This document shows positions 42,143 through 51,014 of a stretch of 64,000 nt of DNA, piece by piece. The stretch's first letter is position 1. Every line of letters begins with the position of its first letter. Source of the DNA: Paenalcaligenes sp052103955 (GTDB lineage: Bacteria; Pseudomonadota; Gammaproteobacteria; Burkholderiales; Burkholderiaceae_B); assembly GCA_052103955.1 (NCBI GenBank), contig JBQELO010000002.1, positions 62,001 through 126,000 on the forward strand. The letters are read 5' to 3'. The translations under genes and the position numbers were made by a program. The notes beneath the pieces are model-generated. The model searched no databases. It saw only the letters and a program-made list of their open reading frames with translations, and had not been told where the DNA came from.

Positions 42143-43585
42143 TTACAACCGTAATTTGGCCGTCAGAGCAGCTACAGCCTGCTCTCGTCGGCTAGATACG
42201 GTTTGCATATGCTGCATGGTGCTCCATTCAGCATGCAATCTAGCCTCAGATAATTCTGCAGGCAGATTTCCTTTGCGCCAATCTAGTACTGACGGTTGTC
42301 CCTCTGGGGTAGCAGGCACTGAGGTACTGGCATTTTCAGCATCTAACGCCACCACCGAACGCGCAATGGCAATAGGAATTTGTGCGGCATGGCCACGTCG
42401 CTCTAACGCATGAATCAATGCCGTTTGGCGTAATGCCAAAACGCGTATCACACTGTCATCGACGGTAAGTTCCATTTTTCCTTGCCACTTACCTAACAGA
42501 CGCTGCCCCCACTTATCCAAACCCTGCCATACACCGCCTGCCGCTGCACCAATGACGGTACCGCTGCCCAAGCTAAAGCCTAGGGTAAGCAAGTCCACGG
42601 TGGCACCTGCCAAGGCACCAGCGGCCACCCCTTTACCCATATGGACGCCTAAATCTTTTAGGGCCTCAGGGTTAAACAAATCCATTTCCCAACGCGTACC
42701 ATCTAACGACAACGTATCGGGCAGGTAGTCTCTGGAAGTGAAATTAAACCGTTTCAAAAGCGCCTTCACACAGCGCTCCTCACGCTTACGCACCTGCTCT
42801 TGCATGGTGCGTGTGCTTTCTTGCATGGATCGTTCATCGGGCTCGCTCACCATACGCCAAGCCGCCACATCGACAAGCAAATCGGCCAAGAGTCGCCACG
42901 CATCTTCCAGCCGCTGTGCACGCTGCTGCTGCACATTCGTAATCAGTGCTCGCAGTGTTTGCGCATGTGCCTCGTTAAGCAACAATGCCAAACGCTCATA
43001 CAACTGTTCTTCGCCATTTAAGGGCGGAGCCACCGTATCGAATTCGCTTACAGCATGCAAGCCCACTGCAGCCAACGCTGCTCGCCATTCATCTATACGC
43101 TGTTCTTCACTGCGGGTGAAATTCAATACGGGCAATAATGGTTTGCCTGCCCACGCCAGAATACGCAGTTCATCTTGGTGTTTAGCAAGCACAGGGTCGC
43201 GCACATCGATCACGTATAACCCGGCATCCGATGCCAAGAGTTGCTTCACCACCCGTGCTTCTTGCTCAAAGCGCCCCACTGCCTCGGGGGTTTGTAAGAA
43301 ACGAGCTAATACACTGGGGCCGTCTAATCGCTCATCCGGCAACACCAAACGTTCTACATAATCACGCAACGCCATGCTGTCTTCAATACCAGGGGTGTCG
43401 AATAGCTCTACCGCTGCTGGGCCGTCGCTTTGTAAACGCACGGCTTCTACGTGGCGAGTGGTGCCTGGGCTATTACGTACCTCACCAAACTCGGTGTCAC
43501 GCATTAAGGTACGCAACAACGATGTTTTACCGGTATTGGTATGCCCAACCACCGCCAATCGCAAAACTGAAGACAGGTTACTCAT
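42143..43585 (-). CDS. DUF3482 GTPase (TrmE-Era-EngA-like G domain plus Gly-zipper region)
   Basis: This 480-residue protein has an N-terminal GTPase domain with the P-loop GHTNTGKTSLL (about 14-24), a G2 Thr in SPGTTRH, and G3 DTPGIED. The G4 position reads NFTRSEE in place of NKxD, so nucleotide specificity may be unusual. The C-terminal half has the DUF3482 region, including two Gly/Ala-rich hydrophobic stretches (VAAGALAGATVDLLTLG and GSGTVIGAAAGGVW) that may insert in the membrane as a glycine zipper. Its function is not known. The upstream DUF2868 gene overlaps its start by eight bases, an arrangement recurrent in beta- and gamma-proteobacteria, so the two probably form one membrane system. 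Confidence 0.85.
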   Translation of the reverse strand: MSNLSSVLRLAVVGHTNTGKTSLLRTLMRDTEFGEVRNSPGTTRHVEAVRLQSDGPAAVELFDTPGIEDSMALRDYVERLVLPDERLDGPSVLARFLQTPEAVGRFEQEARVVKQLLASDAGLYVIDVRDPVLAKHQDELRILAWAGKPLLPVLNFTRSEEQRIDEWRAALAAVGLHAVSEFDTVAPPLNGEEQLYERLALLLNEAHAQTLRALITNVQQQRAQRLEDAWRLLADLLVDVAAWRMVSEPDERSMQESTRTMQEQVRKREERCVKALLKRFNFTSRDYLPDTLSLDGTRWEMDLFNPEALKDLGVHMGKGVAAGALAGATVDLLTLGFSLGSGTVIGAAAGGVWQGLDKWGQRLLGKWQGKMELTVDDSVIRVLALRQTALIHALERRGHAAQIPIAIARSVVALDAENASTSVPATPEGQPSVLDWRKGNLPAELSEARLHAEWSTMQHMQTVSSRREQAVAALTAKLRL

Positions 43586-44999
43586 AAGTCAAAGAAGAAG
43601 GAAATAAAGACTGCACGTTGATGTGCACCTGTTCTGCCTTAAACCCGGCAGCACCCAACCTATTACGCCATGCTTGTAAGCGTTCGGTTTGTACCGTGCC
43701 ATCTGGTTCTAGCTGCAACACGACCGCACAATAGCGCCCATAACTGCTCAGCTCACCCAACCATGCGACCACTCCGCGATCTGGCGTCTGGCTCGCATCA
43801 CACACTATCACTAAGTAGTCAGGTGGTCGTTGTAGCAAACGCTGCAATAACTGTTCTCGTTCAGCACGCGTATCCACCACACCCGCATCTATCCACCCTG
43901 TGGGTAATGTGTGCGGGGGCCAAGTGCGATCTGAGGGATATTCCACGGCTAGCACACACACCGTATCAGACGGGCTAGGCGGTATAAAAGCCGTAGGTTG
44001 GGCTGCGGCCACGTAATCAGCGGGGGCTTCAGCATCTACCCCTACCTTCACATGTACTGGAAATAGCCGCTCTTGTTGCTCTAGCCAACCGGGTAACTGC
44101 CTATCCAGTTGCAAATGTCGCAGGCGATAGCGCACCACCCCAACACTGACTACCCATGCCACCATACGGGGCAAGAGTCCGTAGCACACTAAACAACCCA
44201 ATAACCAACTAGACCATACACGTTGGTCTGCCACTGTTAACGGGTTTAAACCATTACTTAACCGTATGAGTTCAGCGGATGGCACCTCGAAACCTAGCCA
44301 ACGCGGCACACTGCCCAAACCCTCTACCAGCAACACGAAACTGCCATCGGACAAGAGCGTAGTTTCCCAGCCAAACCCATACCGCCTGGCCGACAAGGCC
44401 CACAGCAGCGCCAATATGGCGACTAACGTCGCCCACAACCAGAAAGTATGGCTAACCAAACCCGATAACCATCGCCCCAGATTTTGGCGTGCCACCACAT
44501 TCACACTTGCGCCCAGCACCAGAGTGTTAGCCTCGCCACGCGCCACGCGAGCCAAGAGTTTCAGGCCTAACTTACCTAAGAGGCTACCTTGCTTAGCCGA
44601 ATCAGTAGCAATAAAAAAACTGCCTAGCCAGAACAACAAGGTCAGTACATTTAACCCTACCAAGCCCGCTACAGCAGTGATGATATTGATATACGCGCCT
44701 ACACCCAACACACCCCAGACGGCACACAACCCCGCAACAACGGCAAGCACCAACAAAAGCGGCACCAACCACCGCACCACCTGACGTAGACGCTGATATG
44801 TCGTGACCCACCCCTCACGCTGCGCCAGCAACTGCGCTCTAAATAACAAGCGATCTTCAATACTGCCACCGTTAGCAATAGCGCGGCGTACTTCTGCAGT
44901 ATCTTCTAAGGGCCCCCACCCGCTTTCTTTTAGGCGCACGGCCTCTGCCAAGCAATGCGCTTGAAAACCTGTGCTACGGGATGTTAACTCGTGTGTCAT
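43578..44999 (-). CDS. DUF2868 membrane protein
   Basis: This 473-residue protein has a soluble N-terminal part (about 70 residues) and two groups of membrane helices. The first group is at about 75-135 and the second at 185-305, with hydrophilic segments between. A C-terminal soluble domain (about 350-473) contains AVEYPSDRTWPP and LVIVCDASQTPDRGVVAWL. The layout matches DUF2868 proteins of unknown function that occur next to DUF3482 GTPases. It may anchor or receive signals from the GTPase; this is inference. It is the first gene of the pair, eight bases overlapping the next. Confidence 0.83.
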   Translation of the reverse strand: MTHELTSRSTGFQAHCLAEAVRLKESGWGPLEDTAEVRRAIANGGSIEDRLLFRAQLLAQREGWVTTYQRLRQVVRWLVPLLLVLAVVAGLCAVWGVLGVGAYINIITAVAGLVGLNVLTLLFWLGSFFIATDSAKQGSLLGKLGLKLLARVARGEANTLVLGASVNVVARQNLGRWLSGLVSHTFWLWATLVAILALLWALSARRYGFGWETTLLSDGSFVLLVEGLGSVPRWLGFEVPSAELIRLSNGLNPLTVADQRVWSSWLLGCLVCYGLLPRMVAWVVSVGVVRYRLRHLQLDRQLPGWLEQQERLFPVHVKVGVDAEAPADYVAAAQPTAFIPPSPSDTVCVLAVEYPSDRTWPPHTLPTGWIDAGVVDTRAEREQLLQRLLQRPPDYLVIVCDASQTPDRGVVAWLGELSSYGRYCAVVLQLEPDGTVQTERLQAWRNRLGAAGFKAEQVHINVQSLFPSSLTYE

Positions 45000-45056
45000 G
45001 TAAACCTAGAAAACGGGAATAAACACATCAACCACCACAAAACTGCTTTTCTATGC

Positions 45057-45551
45057 TTACAGCAGCACAGGCGTATCTGGCAGATAATTAGGTTCTGTAG
45101 ATTCTGATAGCGGTGGCGCCGCACTGCGCAAGATAGCTTCTATGTTTTCTACCGCTTGAAGCAAGCCCTCAACATACGCTTTACGGCCAAAAGCCTGCTG
45201 TAATTTAGTGCACACTTCTTGCCATTGCTCGGCGCTGGCCGAAATGCCTCGGTCAGCCACAATTTCTATATAGCGCTGGTCTAAGGCCAAATACAGCAAT
45301 ACACCACTGTTCAAGGGCGTATCCCACACCCGTAATCGACCAAATACTTCCAACGCCCGCAAATAGCTATCGGGCTCATGGCTGGGCATCACGGCCTCTA
45401 CGGCCAACACCAATTCGCCACTATGACCTTGTTCACTGTCATGAATGCGTTGTGCGACTTGCTCTAGCACTTGAGCACTGAAATGTTTGTGACGTAACCA
45501 GTGCCCTTGCACCTGTGCCACACCCATCATGTTCTTTAATAGTCTTGCCAT
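45057..45551 (-). CDS. TPM-domain protein without signal peptide
   Basis: This 164-residue protein with one TPM domain (PF04536 type) includes RIHDSEQGHSGELVLAVEAV, LNSGVLLYLALDQRYIEIVADRGI and CTKLQQAFGRKAYVEGL. TPM domains have been linked to phosphatase activity in plants and to photosystem repair, but in bacteria their role is not settled. No signal peptide is present. It is the third gene of a lemA-TPM-TPM run, starting ten bases after the preceding gene. A start at the first ATG of the frame is accepted. Confidence 0.87.
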   Translation of the reverse strand: MARLLKNMMGVAQVQGHWLRHKHFSAQVLEQVAQRIHDSEQGHSGELVLAVEAVMPSHEPDSYLRALEVFGRLRVWDTPLNSGVLLYLALDQRYIEIVADRGISASAEQWQEVCTKLQQAFGRKAYVEGLLQAVENIEAILRSAAPPLSESTEPNYLPDTPVLL

Positions 45552-45560
45552 GGGTTTCTC

Positions 45561-46487
45561 CTACCAGCTACCAGAAGCGCCACCGCCACCACTGCCACCG
45601 CCGCCTCCGCCGCCAAAACCGCCTCCACCACCGAAGCCACCGCCCCCTCCACCAAAGCCACCTCCACCGGGGAAGTTACCTCGGCCACGCTTACGGCCAT
45701 GGCTAGCCAAGCCATCCAGTGCACCACCATATTTAGATGCTCTGCCGGCGCCCGAGCGTCTGCCACCCGCACCGATGACATAACCTATCAGCGAGATCAC
45801 TACGCCAAACACTGCCCCTATAAGCGCCAAGGGCAGGCTTTCAAACAGGATAAACACAAAGACACCCGCCATTAAGGCAGCAGCAGCCACTGGCATCACC
45901 AAGGCAAAAAACGCTAACGGAATTAACACAATGGCTGGGCTTTCATCGTCGTCCTCACTTTGTGCAACAGGAGGCAAACTTTCACCGCGAATCAAACCGC
46001 TTAAGCTATTGACCCCTGCTGCTATACCGGCTGCATAATCGCCCTGCGCAAAGTACGGCGTAATCTGCTCGCGAATAATGCGCCCAGACTGCAAGTCAGT
46101 GATAGCCCCTTCTAGCCCATAGCCCACTTCAATACGTAGGCGACGGTCATCTTTGGCCACTAACAGCAGCACACCATCGTCTACTTTTTTGCGCCCTACT
46201 TTCCACGCATCAAACACACGCCTTGCGTAGCTTTCAATACTGTCGTTGCCTGTAGTCGGCACTACCAGCACAAATAGCTGTGCCCCTTTTTCCAGCTGTA
46301 GCGCCTGTAGCTCTTGGCTCATGGCCTGTTGTTGCGCACGGCTTAACGTACCCGTGGTATCGGTCACCCAATCGTTAAGCGGCGGTATGGGTACGTTGGC
46401 GGCCTGCACAGGCAGGCATACCAACGCGAACAAGCATGCCATCCAAAAGCCACGCCAACGATGCAACACACTAGAACTACTACGCAT
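45561..46487 (-). CDS. Exported TPM-domain protein with Gly-rich C-terminal tail (YgcG-like)
   Basis: This 308-residue protein has a signal peptide (FWMACLFALVCLPVQAA) and a TPM domain at about 30-170 (NDWVTDTTGTLSRAQQQAM, QLFVLVVPTTGNDSIESYA, GVLLLVAKDDRRLRIEVGYGLEG). Two membrane helices follow at about 190-245, then a low-complexity tail rich in Gly, Ser and Phe (GGGGGFGGGG repeats) that ends GASGSW. This is the usual plan of YgcG/TPM proteins that occur with LemA. The tail may mediate self-association. The ATG at 46487 has GGTGAT seven bases upstream; the frame extends 51 bases further without support. It lies 19 bases after the lemA stop. Confidence 0.88.
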   Translation of the reverse strand: MRSSSSVLHRWRGFWMACLFALVCLPVQAANVPIPPLNDWVTDTTGTLSRAQQQAMSQELQALQLEKGAQLFVLVVPTTGNDSIESYARRVFDAWKVGRKKVDDGVLLLVAKDDRRLRIEVGYGLEGAITDLQSGRIIREQITPYFAQGDYAAGIAAGVNSLSGLIRGESLPPVAQSEDDDESPAIVLIPLAFFALVMPVAAAALMAGVFVFILFESLPLALIGAVFGVVISLIGYVIGAGGRRSGAGRASKYGGALDGLASHGRKRGRGNFPGGGGFGGGGGGFGGGGGFGGGGGGGSGGGGASGSW

Positions 46488-46506
46488 AGGATGTATCACC
46501 AGCCGC

Positions 46507-47124
46507 TTATTGGGCAGTCGCCGATGCAGGCAAATCAAACTTTACTTCGGGGTCACGGCGAATGTCGTATTCCCTATCTACACCGTAGTTTTCCATGACC
46601 TTATAGCCAAACAGTTTGGCAGTAACCACAGCGGGGAACTGACGTATGTACACGTTGTAAGCTTGTATGGCTTCCACATAACGGCCACGCTCGGTGGCGA
46701 TACGGTTTTCAGTGCCTTCCAACTGCGTCATCAAGTCGCGAAACAATCCATCGCTTTTCAGCTGTGGATAATTTTCTGATACGGCTAACAGTCTAGACAG
46801 CGCCGATGACAGTTGGCTTTGCGCTTGCTGGAAACGCTCCATCACTGCCGGATTATCTAAATCATCTGCCGTGATTTTGATACTGCCTACACGTGCACGC
46901 GCTTCCGTTACCTCTACCAGTACGCTACGCTCATTCACCATATACGCGTTCACAGAACTAACCAGCTTAGGCACTAACTCAGCCCGACGCTCATACTGGT
47001 TTAAGGTCTGCGACCACGCCGCCTTCACCTGTTCGTCTAGGCGTTGAATTTCGTTATATCCGCACCCGCTCAGTAACAGGGCTACCGCGGTAATCAACCA
47101 TAGTCGTAAAGAGTTTTTCATCAT
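46507..47124 (-). CDS. lemA: LemA-family lipoprotein
   Basis: This 205-residue protein starts with a lipoprotein signal peptide: hydrophobic LITAVALLLSGC with the lipobox LSGC, so it should be lipid-anchored. It then has the LemA coiled helices (YNEIQRLDEQVKAAWSQTLNQYERRAELVPKLV-type N-terminus, SRLLAVSENYPQLKSD, and RYVEAIQAYNVYIRQFP). LemA proteins are widespread and of unclear function. The gene leads the lemA-TPM-TPM operon. The frame allows GTG at 47130, ATG at 47124 or ATG at 47121; no ribosome-binding site decides. Confidence 0.92.
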   Translation of the reverse strand: MMKNSLRLWLITAVALLLSGCGYNEIQRLDEQVKAAWSQTLNQYERRAELVPKLVSSVNAYMVNERSVLVEVTEARARVGSIKITADDLDNPAVMERFQQAQSQLSSALSRLLAVSENYPQLKSDGLFRDLMTQLEGTENRIATERGRYVEAIQAYNVYIRQFPAVVTAKLFGYKVMENYGVDREYDIRRDPEVKFDLPASATAQ

Positions 47125-47320
47125 GCTCACACGGCAAAAGAAGTAGAGTGAAGAGAATATCGTGAGCCGCTATGCGGAACAAGAGTCTCTTTACATTGGT
47201 TATCGCTTAGCGACTCATGTGGCTAGGCATAAAACTCGATGATACTATGACGTACGCCCCCTGCCTTAACCTGTAGTATTTGTTCACCGTAAACGACTAC
47301 GCCTAGCTTGGCGCCCTCCT

Positions 47321-48004
47321 ATGATTTCTACCATCCTTTGCGATGTAGAAGGCACCACGACAGACACTGCCTTTGTGCATCACATTTTGTCTCCGTACGC
47401 GAGACGTCATCTCGCCGATTTCTTACGTCAGCAGCACGCACACCCTACGGTGAAAAATGCCCTACTGGCCTTACGCCACGAAGCACAACTACCGTTAGCT
47501 GGTTTAGACAGGCTGATTGCTGAACTGTTGCACTATATAGATATAGACAAACCATCCCCAGCACTCAAGCAGTTACAAGCCATGATCTGGGCAGAAGGTT
47601 ATGTAAGCGGGCAATTCACTGGCCACGTCTACGAAGACACGTATGAACAATTTAAGCGCTGGCATCAAGCCGGGCTGGCCATTTACCTGTACTCGTCGTG
47701 CAGCATTGCCGCTCAAGAGCAACTGTTGGGTCACAGCGATCACGGTAATTTACTGCCGTTAATCACGGGCCACTTTGACACCTCGGTAGGCCCTAAACGC
47801 AGCAAAGCCTCGTACAGCAGTATTCGTGAAACACTGGGCACACCCGCCACACAATTGCTGTATGTGTCGGCTGTGCACCGAAAACTGGATGCCGCCAGAC
47901 AAGATGGCTGGCATACCGTGCAAATTAGTCGTCAAGCGCCTGACCGATTTAGTACACATGAACAAGTCAGCTCTTTTCTAGACATACAAACAACGCAGCA
48001 ATAG
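47321..48004 (+). CDS. mtnC: Acireductone synthase (enolase-phosphatase E1)
   Basis: This 227-residue HAD-superfamily enzyme of the methionine salvage pathway converts 2,3-diketo-5-methylthiopentyl-1-phosphate into acireductone by enolisation and dephosphorylation. Family landmarks are ILCDVEGTTTDTAFVHHILSPYA at the N-terminus with the nucleophilic Asp, GYVSGQFTGHVYED, LYSSCSIAAQ, and HFDTSVGPKRSKASY. Length is normal. None of the other mtn genes (mtnA, mtnB, mtnD) is next to it; they are expected elsewhere in the genome. The start is the first ATG, with no clear ribosome-binding site. Confidence 0.92.
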   Translation: MISTILCDVEGTTTDTAFVHHILSPYARRHLADFLRQQHAHPTVKNALLALRHEAQLPLAGLDRLIAELLHYIDIDKPSPALKQLQAMIWAEGYVSGQFTGHVYEDTYEQFKRWHQAGLAIYLYSSCSIAAQEQLLGHSDHGNLLPLITGHFDTSVGPKRSKASYSSIRETLGTPATQLLYVSAVHRKLDAARQDGWHTVQISRQAPDRFSTHEQVSSFLDIQTTQQ

Positions 48005-48169
48005 CAGCATTGTCCTTGTCAAACAGTGCTATTTTTTGCGTTAACCTAAAACAATGTTGATTTTTGTTATTTCTAGGGTGAATCACAGCTTTCAGGGATA
48101 TCGGAAACACTGGTTTTAAGCCATAGTGCAGCTATAAGTATTCCCCGTTCTTTTCTTGAAAGATTCGAT

Positions 48170-48880
48170 ATGTCTCCTTCTGCCCCCATCACACCAGAAC
48201 TTACGCTACCTGCTCCAGTACTGATTGTGGAAGACGATAACCTAGTCCAACAGCGTCTAGACCTAATCTTGCAACAGTTAGGCTACACGCCTGATGCGTT
48301 GGTGTTTGCTGCCAACCTTGCAGAAGCTCGCGCCAAGTTGGCTGAGCACCCTGTAGCGCTAGCATTGGTTGATTTAGGCCTACCAGACGGAAATGGGTTA
48401 GACCTGATTGCTGAACTCTCCGCAGCAGACCCTGCATTGGGTATTTTAGTCATTTCGGCATGGAGCACCGAAGATGCCATCTTGGCCGCGTTACGCGCAG
48501 GCGCCACTGGCTACGTCTTAAAAGAACGCGAGGATGTGGAAGTGGCTCTGTCTATACGAAGCGTCTTGCGCGGTGGTGCCCCCATAGACCCTTTCATGGC
48601 CAGGCGTATTATTGCTGAACTGCAACCTGCACCAGCAGCACCCGCCGTTGCACCACAGCCACCCGAACCCACACAAGCTGCGAACGGTACGCTTACCGTC
48701 CGCGAACAAGAGATACTGCAACTCGTAGCCGATGGGCTAACTAACAGGGAAATTGCTGAAAAACTGGAGCTTTCCAGATTTACAGTAGAGTGCCACGTTA
48801 AACACATCTACCGTAAACTAGCGGTTTCATCCCGCACCCGTGCTGTGGTCATTGCTCGGTCGCAGGGGCTACTGTCCTAA
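48170..48880 (+). CDS. NarL/LuxR-type response regulator
   Basis: This 236-residue protein has a receiver domain (about 15-135) with acidic VEDD (20-23), phospho-acceptor Asp68 in LALVDLGLPDGNG, and Lys118 in GYVLKERE. An Ala/Pro/Gln-rich linker (about 150-172) leads to a LuxR-type HTH domain (LTVREQEILQLVADGLTNREIAEKL-type, then FTVECHVKHIYRKL). Regulators of this type pair with HisKA_3 kinases; the gene for one starts 15 bases downstream, so they form an operon and almost certainly a functional pair. The target genes are not evident. Confidence 0.92.
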   Translation: MSPSAPITPELTLPAPVLIVEDDNLVQQRLDLILQQLGYTPDALVFAANLAEARAKLAEHPVALALVDLGLPDGNGLDLIAELSAADPALGILVISAWSTEDAILAALRAGATGYVLKEREDVEVALSIRSVLRGGAPIDPFMARRIIAELQPAPAAPAVAPQPPEPTQAANGTLTVREQEILQLVADGLTNREIAEKLELSRFTVECHVKHIYRKLAVSSRTRAVVIARSQGLLS

Positions 48881-48895
48881 ACCGTAATCGGGTTC

Positions 48896-50803
48896 ATGTA
48901 TAAAACTCACTGCAGTCGTGTGCGTACTTTGTTTTTTCGTCATTGCTGTAGTTTGATAGCGCTATGGCTGGGACTACTTATCTTTAGCACCTCGGCTCAC
49001 GCTCAAACCAACACCACCTGTGAACCGCGCATACTCAGTATTGAAGTTGCGCAAGCCTCTGCCGAGCCGCTATCCCCACCACCTGAAAATGGCTGGCATA
49101 GCACCTCTTTGCCCGATATAAATTGGCAAAACCGCTGGCCCACCTATAGAGGCAATGCCTGGTACAAGCTGCAGTGGCAAAAGCCTGAATGCGACAATCA
49201 ACCCATTGCGTTGCATATCAGTTCTCTGGGTGTAGCGGGCGCTGTATTTCTAAACCATTCACTACTGTGGACAGACGCCAACCTAAGCGAACCCTTATCG
49301 CGCAGTATAGGTGTACCGCGCTACTGGGTACTACCTGAAGCCCTACTAAAACCTGGCATAAACACTATTTGGATATGGGTCAGTGGCGCCACAACCCAAT
49401 TTACCGGATTACAACATCTAGAGTTAGGGGCGCTACCCAAAGTTTTAGCTGCGCAGCAAGCCTCATGGTGGCAAAACCAAGCATTACTACTGCTGAATTT
49501 GGGCGTTACAGGGGTGCTAGGCACACTGGCCTTTTTTATCTGGCTACGCCGCCGCAACGAACACAGTTACGGTTTATATGCTCTACAAGCCTTGCTCTGG
49601 TTGCTGTATTGCTCATTACAAATGCAACAGGAAACTGGGCCTTTATTCAGTGACTCCTTGCAGATGTCCAGAGCGAACATGCTGCTGTTCTTTGGCTTCA
49701 TTCTGAGTTTTTCGCTGTTCGTGTGGAGCTTTGGTAATTACAAGCATATGCGACGCTTGTGGATAGCCGCGTTAGTACTGCTTATCCTGATCGCACCTAT
49801 AGTGTTATTTGTGCCCGCTGCATCGTTACCGCTCACCCTACTAGGGGTGTTTTTAATTACCTTAATCGTATTTTGGAGTACCTGCTTACTCTTCCCTATA
49901 CGTGCTTGGCGTACTAAACACGGCGAGCAGCTATGGCTTTCTCTGTGTTTACTGACCTATTTTGCCACCAGCATACACGACACGGCATCCATACTTGGTT
50001 TGTCTACATCTAGCCACTTGTACTCCGCCTACACCAGTTTGCTCACCATGTTGTTTATGTCGGCCTTACTAAGCTGGCGTTTGGTCAACACGATGCGCCG
50101 CATTGAGCAGTTCAATAAAGAACTTAGCCAAAGTGTGACTGAGGCCCGAGAAGAGCTACAAGAAACACTGCTACGCAAACATGAACTTGCCTTGAATAAC
50201 TCTAGGCTGCAAGAACGCTTACATATTGCCCAAGACTTACACGACGGCTTAGGCAGTTCGCTTATACGCTCTATGGCCATGATTGAGCAGCAAAAAACGC
50301 CGCTGCCCAATCAGCAGTTTTTATCTATTCTTAAATTGCTGCGTGATGACTTACGCCAGCTTATCGATACCGGTGCAAGCGCCAAGCTAGATGTGCCCGA
50401 ACTACCTAGTACATGGATTGCCCCACTACGTTACCGCTTTGGTAACTTATTTGATTCACTAAACATACAAGCAGATTGGGCTATTGCTCCCCACTGGCAA
50501 CCCAAACCCTCACCACTACAAGTCTTGGCCCTTACCCGTTTAGTAGAAGAAGCTCTGACCAACGTCGTAAAACACAGTCGTGCTACACACCTAAGCATTG
50601 TGCTGCAACAGCCCGATGCCAATACGTTGCAACTCATCATTGAAGACAACGGCGTAGGCTTTGATGTAGAGGCTGTACAGACGGCGGGGCTAAGCATAGG
50701 CATGCGCAGCATGAATAGCCGCATGCAACATATAGGGGCCACCTTAGCCGTGCATTCTCGTCCTGGCCACACCTGCTTGGAAGTTTTACTGCCGCTGTCA
50801 TAA
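48896..50803 (+). CDS. 7TMR-DISM sensor histidine kinase
   Basis: This 635-residue membrane kinase has an N-terminal signal/anchor (LIALWLGLLIFSTSAHAQ) and a periplasmic jelly-roll-like domain (about 40-175, GNAWYKLQWQKPEC, NTIWIWVSG). Seven hydrophobic helices follow at about 195-400, matching the 7TMR-DISM architecture. After a coiled-coil (NKELSQSVTEAREELQETL) come the HisKA_3 box RLHIAQDLHDGLGSSLI with the phosphorylated His and the ATPase domain LVEEALTNVVKHSRA, DNGVGFD and GLSIGMRSM. Such receptors often bind carbohydrate-like ligands outside the cell; the ligand here is unknown. It is cotranscribed with the NarL-type regulator. Confidence 0.9.
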   Translation: MYKTHCSRVRTLFFRHCCSLIALWLGLLIFSTSAHAQTNTTCEPRILSIEVAQASAEPLSPPPENGWHSTSLPDINWQNRWPTYRGNAWYKLQWQKPECDNQPIALHISSLGVAGAVFLNHSLLWTDANLSEPLSRSIGVPRYWVLPEALLKPGINTIWIWVSGATTQFTGLQHLELGALPKVLAAQQASWWQNQALLLLNLGVTGVLGTLAFFIWLRRRNEHSYGLYALQALLWLLYCSLQMQQETGPLFSDSLQMSRANMLLFFGFILSFSLFVWSFGNYKHMRRLWIAALVLLILIAPIVLFVPAASLPLTLLGVFLITLIVFWSTCLLFPIRAWRTKHGEQLWLSLCLLTYFATSIHDTASILGLSTSSHLYSAYTSLLTMLFMSALLSWRLVNTMRRIEQFNKELSQSVTEAREELQETLLRKHELALNNSRLQERLHIAQDLHDGLGSSLIRSMAMIEQQKTPLPNQQFLSILKLLRDDLRQLIDTGASAKLDVPELPSTWIAPLRYRFGNLFDSLNIQADWAIAPHWQPKPSPLQVLALTRLVEEALTNVVKHSRATHLSIVLQQPDANTLQLIIEDNGVGFDVEAVQTAGLSIGMRSMNSRMQHIGATLAVHSRPGHTCLEVLLPLS

Positions 50804-51014
50804 ACACGGTCAGAAGCGGCGAAGCACGGCGCCTTGCTTCAATCCTATACAATAGACCTGAACACGTTATAATTTATAGCTCTCTACGCGTTCTTACCAA
50901 TTACAACGCGCTACTGTCAGGCCTTTTGTATACGCCTGATTTACTCTACCCGCTTATCACTGACCTGGATTGGTATTGCCCCGATGGCGATAAGGTTGGT
51001 TGCTGGAAACTCTC

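Noticed and set aside
45529..45783. Proline-rich plus-strand open frame
   Set aside because: It is the antisense image of the Gly-rich tail of the TPM-domain protein on the minus strand, where the signal peptide and domain are clear.
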